Shown here one piece after another: positions 14,166 through 18,676 of a stretch of 18,676 nt of DNA. How positions within the stretch are numbered: the stretch's first letter is position 1; every line of letters starts with the position of its first letter. This DNA is from JAJPXC01 sp964562375 (GTDB lineage Bacteria; Bacteroidota; Bacteroidia; Bacteroidales; Muribaculaceae), in the NCBI GenBank assembly GCA_964562375.1, contig CAZLSW010000067.1, positions 1-18,676 of the forward strand. Reading direction: 5' to 3'. The notes under the pieces are model-generated. The model saw only the letters and a program-made list of their open reading frames with translations. It was not told the origin of the DNA and did no database searches. The position numbers and the translations under genes were made by a program.

Positions 14166-14253
14166 GTCGACTGAAATCGATGTAACTCGAGGAAAATCGC
14201 CCGAGAGGATCGACTGAAATCGAGAGAAATCGAGGGAAATCGAAAGAAATCGA
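14166..14253. repeat. 10-bp repeat array (about 9 units), upstream of ddl
   Basis: Decamers at 14166, 14176, 14186 and 14196, a 3-bp insertion (14206-14208), then 14209, 14219, 14229, 14239 and a partial at 14249. The second block is the regular series ATCGACTGAA, ATCGAGAGAA, ATCGAGGGAA, ATCGAAAGAA. It lies where the ddl promoter or leader would be, yet no TAnnTTTG box is present on the - strand here. Confidence 0.75.
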
Positions 14254-14268
14254 GCCCGTTATAGGGCG

Positions 14269-14313
14269 CCTTTTGCCTCTTGCCTTTTGCTTTTGCCTCT
14301 TGCCTCTTGCCTT
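14269..14313. repeat. Degenerate TTGCCTC/TTGCCTTT low-complexity run
   Basis: About six copies of TTGCCTC, TTGCCTTT or TTGCTTT in tandem. On the - strand it reads as GGCAAGA/GGCAAAA just after the murF-like stop and its palindrome. It is a simple repeat with no coding potential seen. Confidence 0.6.
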
Positions 14314-14341
14314 TTTAAATAGCGCCGCGGCGCTATTTAAA
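14314..14341. terminator. 28-bp perfect palindrome containing the murF-like stop codon
   Basis: The sequence is its own reverse complement over 28 bases, centred between 14327 and 14328 (arms TTTAAATAGCGCCG and CGGCGCTATTTAAA). The TAG stop of the - strand gene lies inside it at 14335-14333. As RNA it makes a strong hairpin whose loop is CGCG. An A-rich rather than U-rich tail follows on -, so it may act as an mRNA 3' stabiliser or a weak terminator. Confidence 0.6.
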
Positions 14342-15925
14342 TGTGTCGGGGAGGTCGTTTTCGTAGAGGACGGTGTCGCCGGGGGCGGCGATGGATTGCA
14401 GCACGCGCTGGGCCTCGTTGAACGAGTCGACGGCGTAAACGTGGTCGCTGTCCATTCCCGATTGCTCCAAGCCGGCGAGCAGGGCCTCGCGGTTGTAGTG
14501 ACCTACGATGATGGCCACGTCGGCCCGGCCGTGGATGTAGGCGCCGAGCTCGCGGTTGAGCTGCTCTTGGCGGTCGCCCAATTCGATCATTCCGGGGGTG
14601 ATGACGATGCGCTTTCCACCGGTCATGGCTGCGAGCACGTCGAGGGCCATGCGTGAGCCGGTGGGATTGGAGTTGAAGGCGTCGTCGATTATGGTGATGC
14701 CGCCGGGAGTGCGTTTGAGGTTGAGGCGATGCTCCACCTGCTCGATTTTCTCCACGGCGTAGCGTATCTTTTGCTCGGGGACCCCCAATTCCAAGGCGAC
14801 GATCACGGCGGCCATAAGGTTGGAGATGTTGCACTCGCCCACAAGGCGGGTGGTCAATGTCAACTCGCGGCCGTCGGGGCCGACGATGGTGAAAGTGGTT
14901 CCGTGTGGGGTGTATTGGATGTCCTTGGCGGTGAATTGGGCGTTGTCGGTGGCCCGGACGGCGTATCGCTTGCAACGGGCGTTTTTGACGGGGCGGCAGG
15001 CGGCATATGGGAAGTCGTCGTTGACCACGGCGAGGCCATCGGCTGGGAGAGCGTCGACCAGCTCGAATTTGGTTTTCTGGACGTTTTCGATTGTCTTGAA
15101 CGATTCCAGATGCTGCTCGCCCACGGCTGTGACGATGCCGATGGTGGGGTGGACAAGGTCGCAAATCTCCTTGATGTCGCCGGGTTGCTTGGCTCCCATC
15201 TCTACGATAAACACCTCATTGTAAGGCTTCAACTGCTCGCGGACGGTGCGGATTACGCCTAGCGTGGTGTTGAAGCTTCCAGGGGTCATCAAGGTGTCGA
15301 ATTGCTCGGAGAGGATACGCTGCAGGTAGTGCTTGGTGGAGGTTTTGCCGTAGCTTCCGGTGACGCCGATGATTTTAAGGTCGGGCATGGAGCGGAGCAT
15401 CTGGGCAGCCTCGTTGTAGTATTTTTTATTTATGTGAGCCTCAACTGGTTTCAGCAAGAAGTAGGCGATGAAGAGCAGGGCGGGGGAGAGGACAACCGAG
15501 GCTACGGCGGCGACGAGACCCCATTTCAGCGACATCACCCCAAGGCCTACGCCGCATGATGCCCCGAGGGCCAAGAGCCACATCACCGAATAGATGCGTG
15601 CGGCACGGCGGGTCATCACCAGGGGCTTTTTGTACTTCTTCACCGTGAGGCTATAAGCCTGAACGACAAGGATAACGATAGCGATTGCGGCACCCATTAC
15701 GAAGTCGATGTTGCGCACCAGCAACAGCAGCAGGGCGATCAGCGTGCCCAGCCGGCCGGGGTTGGTGCTTTCGCCGGCGGTTTTCCACCATCGGGAGTAG
15801 CGCTCGGGCCGGTAGCTGTTCTGCTGGAACATCATCAGCTCGCGGCGCGCGACGCGGTCGAAATCGACCGCCGCGGCCACCAGGCCGATAATTGCGATTA
15901 CCAAATATAATGTGTCGTAACTCAT
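14333..15925 (-). CDS. Membrane-anchored MurF-like Mur ligase
   Basis: It probably adds the D-Ala-D-Ala dipeptide to UDP-MurNAc-tripeptide, as MurF does. 530 residues: an N-terminal region of about 160 with roughly five hydrophobic helices (near 5-21, 58-70, 73-92, 111-131, 136-158), then a Mur ligase. Ligase motifs: P-loop GVTGSYGKTST at 187-197, FNTTLG (about 218-223), the MurF-typical VEMGAKQPGDI at 241-251, AVGEQHLESF, and the C-terminal DAFNSNPTGSRMALDVLAAM. Ordinary MurF is soluble and about 430-470 residues. Membrane forms are known to me mainly from Gram-positive anaerobes, so this may be a second MurF or a ligase acting on a membrane-bound substrate. It lies upstream of ddl, matching a functional pair. 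The stop codon sits in a palindrome. It is divergent from the lipoprotein at 16015. Confidence 0.85.
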   Translation of the reverse strand: MSYDTLYLVIAIIGLVAAAVDFDRVARRELMMFQQNSYRPERYSRWWKTAGESTNPGRLGTLIALLLLLVRNIDFVMGAAIAIVILVVQAYSLTVKKYKKPLVMTRRAARIYSVMWLLALGASCGVGLGVMSLKWGLVAAVASVVLSPALLFIAYFLLKPVEAHINKKYYNEAAQMLRSMPDLKIIGVTGSYGKTSTKHYLQRILSEQFDTLMTPGSFNTTLGVIRTVREQLKPYNEVFIVEMGAKQPGDIKEICDLVHPTIGIVTAVGEQHLESFKTIENVQKTKFELVDALPADGLAVVNDDFPYAACRPVKNARCKRYAVRATDNAQFTAKDIQYTPHGTTFTIVGPDGRELTLTTRLVGECNISNLMAAVIVALELGVPEQKIRYAVEKIEQVEHRLNLKRTPGGITIIDDAFNSNPTGSRMALDVLAAMTGGKRIVITPGMIELGDRQEQLNRELGAYIHGRADVAIIVGHYNREALLAGLEQSGMDSDHVYAVDSFNEAQRVLQSIAAPGDTVLYENDLPDTFK

Positions 15926-15972
15926 AATTTCGATTTATGGCGCGAAATTACGAAAAACTCACGTAATTTTCC

Positions 15973-15980
15973 TAAATTTG
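15973..15980 (+). promoter_or_regulatory. -7 promoter box for the 16015 lipoprotein gene
   Basis: TAAATTTG matches TAnnTTTG, 34 bp before the ATG at 16015. No good -33 is present. It lies in an 89-bp divergent intergenic region shared with the murF-like gene, whose own best candidate is the imperfect TAATTTCG at 15950-15943 on the - strand. Confidence 0.5.
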
Positions 15981-16014
15981 CCCCCAAGTAATCACATTAA
16001 TTATCCCACTAGTT

Positions 16015-16536
16015 ATGAAGATCAAATTTCTATCCCTGGCATTAGCTGCCTCTATGATGGCGTTGACAGCTTGCTCGGGCAACAGCGGAGCCAAGGACGA
16101 CGCTGCCGTTACCGAATCAGTTGACTCCATTGAGGCTGAGGTGGCCGAGGAGGTGCTCGACTCGGTTGATCAAATGATTGACAATCAAGCCGCAGTGGAT
16201 ACTGAGGCCATGAAGGACGTGGTGCTGAAGCTATTCGCCGCAAAGTCGACCAAGGCACAGTACGCATTGATGTCGCCCAAATGGAAGAGCGCCAACAAGA
16301 TGGTGATGTCCAATGATATGGACGTGCTCGGCATTGGTGGCGAGGAGTCGCTTGTGCCCGGTAGCGCCAAGGTGACGAGTGTTGATGGCGAGAAAGGCGT
16401 CGTCAAGGTATCCTACACGGTTGCTTTCCCCAGCGAGGATTACGAGAGCGAGCTGCATAATACGGTGCGCGCCGACTTCACGGTATCCCTTGTCGACGGC
16501 AGTTACCTCATCGACAAAATCTCGGACCCGTATTAA
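16015..16536 (+). CDS. Small lipoprotein of unknown function
   Basis: A 173-residue predicted lipoprotein: a signal with lipobox LTAC and lipidated Cys20, then an acidic Asp/Glu/Ala-rich linker (about 25-62). A small folded domain (about 63-173) ends in alternating hydrophobic strands (VTSVDGEKGVVKVSYTVAF, then VDGSYLIDKI). The end resembles NTF2-like/DUF4878-type lipoprotein folds, but this is only an impression. A Ser follows the Cys, so outer-membrane sorting is likely; Bacteroidetes surface lipoproteins often have acidic residues right after Cys, and here the acidic run comes later. It is transcribed alone and faces the next lipoprotein gene tail-to-tail. I do not recognise a function. 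Confidence 0.75.
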   Translation: MKIKFLSLALAASMMALTACSGNSGAKDDAAVTESVDSIEAEVAEEVLDSVDQMIDNQAAVDTEAMKDVVLKLFAAKSTKAQYALMSPKWKSANKMVMSNDMDVLGIGGEESLVPGSAKVTSVDGEKGVVKVSYTVAFPSEDYESELHNTVRADFTVSLVDGSYLIDKISDPY

Positions 16537-16576
16537 AGTCTTTAAGGCTTCAAATTGCAATCATAAAGGATGTAAA

Positions 16577-16638
16577 ACGCTACATGCCCTGGATTGGAAA
16601 TCACAAAAATGTGATTCCCAATCCAGGGCATGTAGCGT
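16577..16638. terminator. Long inverted repeat (28-bp arms, 6-nt loop) between convergent lipoprotein genes
   Basis: Arms 16577-16604 and 16611-16638 are complementary except for one A/C mismatch, with loop AAAAAT. It lies 40 bp after the + strand gene stop and 64 bp beyond the - strand gene end, so a bidirectional terminator is the simplest role. A smaller stem, GGGAC/GTCCC followed by TTTT (16642-16668 region), may add a conventional + strand terminator. Arms this long are unusual for a plain terminator. Confidence 0.65.
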
Positions 16639-16701
16639 ATGGGACGAGTCAAAAAAGTCCCTTTTGAATGGCGCCTAATTTAACAAGGGTTTCCTCTGGG
16701 A

Positions 16702-17511
16702 TTACATTTGGAGTTCCATCCCTTGTAGATTATCGGCCAGTTTTTGGGTGATGCGGTTTAATCGATTCATTTGATCGATAGACATTTCACCCTTGACTTT
16801 TCCCAGTTTCTCAGCATAAGCCTCGCACTCTTGATAATAATCGAAATACTTGGAAACGGCTCCGGGCTCCTGATTCTGTGCCGCTTTAATTAACGGGATA
16901 AATCTGTCAACTAGCTTTTCGTATTGAGCGATTAACTCGTCGATAGAGGCATCTCCATCAATATCCTCAAAATCGCTATCCGCCTCTTGATCTTCGGGAT
17001 AAAGGGAACGATAGACACTCAAGTCCTCAACGTCGGCAAACAGCTTGTTGATATCCACGTTTGGATCATCACACTTTGAAATGCGGATCGAGCACTCGAG
17101 CTCCTTATCGGTTTTGTGGTTAGTAAAGTTGCCTTTAATAAGATTCTCGCCTTGCACGATGGCACTGAAATCACCCGTGTTGAGGCCGTCGGCGTATTCT
17201 TGCAATTGGATGCCACCTGGGTTGATGGTGCCCGTCAGCAAAATCGGGTTTTTGTACTTGTTGTAGTAATAATATCCGGCCACATGGTCGTCTTTGACGC
17301 CGAAAATAACGGTGAAGGGATATCTGCCGTTGAAATCGCCTTCGCCTTGATAGAGGCCATCAGGTAGGCAGTTGGGGATTACAGGAGCTTCAATCACTTC
17401 CTCTTCTTGGGCTTCGGCCTTCTTTTCCCCCTTGCATGCGCTTAAAAACGCAGTTGTAGCAAGAGATAGAATCAGAAGCCAGTTTTGAATTTTGTTACTG
17501 GTTTTCATCAT
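16702..17511 (-). CDS. Lipoprotein of unknown function with a C-terminal helical domain shared with the next gene
   Basis: 269 residues with a lipoprotein signal: hydrophobic LLILSLATTAFLSAC, lipidated Cys26, then KGEKKAEAQEEEE, a charged start like many exported Bacteroidetes lipoproteins. Residues about 47-150 look like a beta-rich domain (LYQGEGDFNG, VAGYYYYNKYKNPILLTGTI, KGNFTNHKTDKELECSI). After an acidic linker (about 175-190), residues about 192-265 are helical and match the C-terminus of the protein at 17683-18405: YEKLVDRFIPLIKAAQ against YEEFVDNYIRLFKKAQ. That C-terminal region resembles what I recall as DUF6591, without certainty. ATG-ATG gives two possible starts 3 bp apart. It has its own promoter at 17541-17571. 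Base composition is visibly AT-richer than the housekeeping genes. Confidence 0.78.
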   Translation of the reverse strand: MMKTSNKIQNWLLILSLATTAFLSACKGEKKAEAQEEEVIEAPVIPNCLPDGLYQGEGDFNGRYPFTVIFGVKDDHVAGYYYYNKYKNPILLTGTINPGGIQLQEYADGLNTGDFSAIVQGENLIKGNFTNHKTDKELECSIRISKCDDPNVDINKLFADVEDLSVYRSLYPEDQEADSDFEDIDGDASIDELIAQYEKLVDRFIPLIKAAQNQEPGAVSKYFDYYQECEAYAEKLGKVKGEMSIDQMNRLNRITQKLADNLQGMELQM

Positions 17512-17540
17512 GGATGTTTTTGGTTAATAAAAGGTTTCGC

Positions 17541-17571
17541 CAAAGTTAAAAATTTTTTCTTACAATCCAAG
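17541..17571 (-). promoter_or_regulatory. Promoter for the 16702-17511 lipoprotein gene
   Basis: On the - strand, CTTG (17571-17568), 19 bp, then TAACTTTG (17548-17541). The -7 box is a perfect TAnnTTTG match and the -33 is a 3-of-4 match. The ATG at 17511 lies 29 bp downstream, so the leader is short. Confidence 0.6.
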
Positions 17572-17586
17572 AGTTGGACACTAAGG

Positions 17587-17638
17587 ACAACGAATTTCAC
17601 GAATGCTCATAAGGAGGACAATTCGTGAAATTCGTTGT
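17587..17638. repeat. Inverted repeat with 18-bp perfect arms, between the two - strand lipoprotein genes
   Basis: Arms 17587-17604 and 17621-17638 are perfectly complementary (ACAACGAATTTCACGAAT and its complement), with a 16-nt loop. It follows the upstream lipoprotein stop by 44 bp on the - strand, and so probably ends that transcript before the next promoter. On + the right arm runs into TTTTT only one base later. The arm sequence looks like a repeat family rather than a one-off terminator. Confidence 0.6.
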
Positions 17639-17682
17639 TTTTGATGCACCCTTGGGGTCGTTTGGGCTTTTGAAGCGGAGAA

Positions 17683-18405
17683 TTATTGTGCGGCGGTAGC
17701 CATCTTGTTCATGATTTTGGTGTAACGAGCGACTTGGGATGGGCTCAGGGAGCCTTTTGCTGAGGAGAGTTTGTCACTCAAATTTTGGGCTTTTTCCATG
17801 TAGGTGGCATATTCGCCCATCGCGCTCATGTCGCCGGCTTGAGCTTTCTTGAAGAGACGGATGTAGTTGTCAACAAATTCCTCATAAGAATCAAGCACGG
17901 AGTCCCAATTGTCATCAGAAGAAGTAGCCACCTCCACATCATCATCGGAAGAGTAGGAAGAGTAGGAATAGGAAGAAGATGAAGAGGAGGTCTCCGACTC
18001 GTCTCTGAAATTGGATGTGATGCGGAATTTAGCGGGCTTGGCGTCACGTGCGAGGTCAAGGTAGAAGCTCTGAGTGTAGGATTCCCCTTCGTTTACCTGA
18101 TGGAGACCATATTCCGACCAATATTGTGAAGCGTTTTTAGAGTAAAGGGTATTGCCATCCTTGTCCATGACAACGATGCCCAAAGAGGCTTGTTGTTTGT
18201 CGTTGATGGGCTGTTTGCATCGCATCTCTACCTTCAGTTCGTCGCCCTTATTACCTTCCAGCACATAAGGCTTGTCGACAACCTCAAAGTAATCGCCAAG
18301 GCCACCGGCGATTGTGGTGTCTTCTACTTTTAGTTTTCCATCATCGCCTCCGCAGGAGCTCAGGGCGCACATGGCCGCAATGGCCAGGTAATAAATCTTG
18401 TTCAT
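17683..18405 (-). CDS. Lipoprotein of unknown function with Ser/Asp-rich linker and shared C-terminal helical domain
   Basis: 240 residues from the ATG at 18405; a TTG 12 bp upstream is also open but weaker. The lipoprotein signal is MNKIYYLAIAAMCALSSC with lipidated Cys18, followed by GGDDGK. Residues about 20-135 appear to be a beta domain with paired strands (YVLEGNKGDELKVEMRCK, SLGIVVMDKDGNTLYSK, YTQSFYLDLARDAKPAKFRIT). A low-complexity Ser/Tyr/Asp linker follows (about 140-165), then a helical C-terminus (about 172-240) related to that of the neighbouring lipoprotein: YEEFVDNYIRLFKKAQ and KLSSAKGSLSPSQVARY. Its leader of about 150 nt is unusually long and structured. Function is not recognised; the shared module suggests the two lipoproteins act together or are duplicates with swapped heads. 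Confidence 0.78.
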   Translation of the reverse strand: MNKIYYLAIAAMCALSSCGGDDGKLKVEDTTIAGGLGDYFEVVDKPYVLEGNKGDELKVEMRCKQPINDKQQASLGIVVMDKDGNTLYSKNASQYWSEYGLHQVNEGESYTQSFYLDLARDAKPAKFRITSNFRDESETSSSSSSYSYSSYSSDDDVEVATSSDDNWDSVLDSYEEFVDNYIRLFKKAQAGDMSAMGEYATYMEKAQNLSDKLSSAKGSLSPSQVARYTKIMNKMATAAQ

Positions 18406-18556
18406 AAGCAAAAACAATTTCCCGGGCGACGGCTCTACGCCACGTTTTATCAGTTATTAGAAAGGTTTATTCAAAACAAAGGAGCAGTCGGCAAGCCGTA
18501 ATCCCTTCGGGAAAACCTATGTCTCCTTGGCTTGGCGGCGCATGTGGGGCGGCCGT
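18406..18556 (-). promoter_or_regulatory. Long structured 5' leader of the lipoprotein gene, possible cis-regulatory RNA
   Basis: Read as - strand RNA, CAAGCC (18534-18529) can pair with GGCUUG (18497-18492), and AAGGAG (18528-18523) with CUCCUU (18484-18479). The order makes the stems cross, so they form a pseudoknot or compete. A 4-bp hairpin UCCC-GAA-GGGA (18512-18502) lies between them, and CCACG near the 5' end can pair with CGUGG (about 18454-18450) to close the whole. An 8-codon ORF (MRRQAKET, 18543-18517) covers the first strands of both stems. A GGCG/CGCC stem precedes the start codon. Confidence 0.45.
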
Positions 18557-18560
18557 GGGA

Positions 18561-18568
18561 CAAAGGTA
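18561..18568 (-). promoter_or_regulatory. -7 promoter box for the 17683-18405 lipoprotein gene
   Basis: TACCTTTG on the - strand is a perfect TAnnTTTG match; the -33 region is weak. It places the transcript start near 18554, about 150 nt upstream of the ATG at 18405, which defines the long leader. Confidence 0.5.
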
Positions 18569-18625
18569 GGGAGAAATTTTGGGGAATGAAGATAAAGGGT
18601 TGAGAATGAACCAAAGTGAACCAAA

Positions 18626-18676
18626 TTACCCCAGTTCGGGATAAATACTATTCACCAGGTGGCATTTGAGCGTGGT
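18626..18676 (-). CDS. Possible 3' end of a - strand gene cut by the window edge
   Basis: The - strand from the window edge reads TTLKCHLVNSIYPELG then TAA at 18628-18626. The composition is protein-like, and a gene end here fits the promoter that starts 58 bp further on. Sixteen codons are too few to prove coding or to name a family, so this is tentative. Confidence 0.25.
   Translation of the reverse strand, partial: TTLKCHLVNSIYPELG

Noticed and set aside
12812..14313. CRISPR array from the regular repeats around ddl
   Set aside because: Units are 7-10 bp with no unique spacers, and no cas gene is present; these are simple tandem repeats.
17625..17699. 24-codon + strand frame starting at GTG after AAGGAGG
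   Set aside because: It lies within the inverted repeat and antisense to the end of a lipoprotein gene, with no promoter and no recognisable peptide; the Shine-Dalgarno match is probably chance in the loop.
18516..18536. Resemblance of the - strand AGCCAAGGAGACAUAGG to the B12 box of cobalamin riboswitches
   Set aside because: The end of the box (CCUGCC) is not kept, and the upstream core of a cobalamin riboswitch (GGGAA, GGUGNNAAUCC, GCCACUG) is absent from the remaining 130 or so bases. The predicted transcript also starts too close to it.

Overview
The window looks like chromosomal DNA from a GC-rich member of the Bacteroidales, possibly Muribaculaceae or a relative; this family-level guess is an inference. 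Three things support it. Several genes are preceded by the Bacteroidetes -7 box TAnnTTTG, in two cases with a -33 TTTG/CTTG-like element 19 bp upstream. The PhoH, ClC, TsaC, Ddl and RF3 proteins read like Bacteroidales versions. A BspA-type leucine-rich-repeat protein ends in a type IX secretion (T9SS)-like sorting domain. No rRNA, tRNA, CRISPR array, transposase, integrase or phage gene was seen. No gene-free stretch exceeds 300 bases.

Positions 1-8228 are all on the + strand. A terminator for an upstream gene and a promoter lead into a GT32-type glycosyltransferase. A manA-prmC pair follows, then the secreted LRR protein, then a tightly overlapped unit: tsaC (tRNA t6A), a polyprenyl-phosphate sugar-1-phosphate transferase that would start exopolysaccharide or O-glycan synthesis, and a ClC chloride transporter with CBS domains. 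ATGA overlaps join the last three. Sugar-related genes (GT, ManA, the sugar transferase, RfbD) are scattered among housekeeping genes rather than forming one capsule locus.

Positions 8362-15925 are on the - strand. In transcription order they are a membrane-anchored MurF-like ligase, Ddl, RfbD (dTDP-rhamnose), PrfC (RF3), a VWA-domain protein and PhoH. The PhoH end converges with the ClC end across a tandemly repeated GC-rich hairpin element. The gaps on both sides of ddl hold arrays of a 10-bp repeat (roughly ATCGANNGAA), and the murF-like stop codon lies inside a 28-bp perfect palindrome.

Positions 16015-18405 hold three small lipoproteins. One is on + and two are on -. The two - strand proteins have different N-terminal halves but a recognisably shared C-terminal helical domain. 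The gene ends are marked by long inverted repeats (28-bp and 18-bp arms). The last lipoprotein has a leader of about 150 nt with two crossing stems (a pseudoknot, or two competing folds) and an 8-codon upstream ORF. This is the best candidate for an undescribed regulatory element here.

I did not find a clear new multi-gene defence or metabolic system. The most promising unexplained items are the structured leader, the lipoprotein pair, the decamer arrays around ddl, and the Ddl plus membrane MurF pair.
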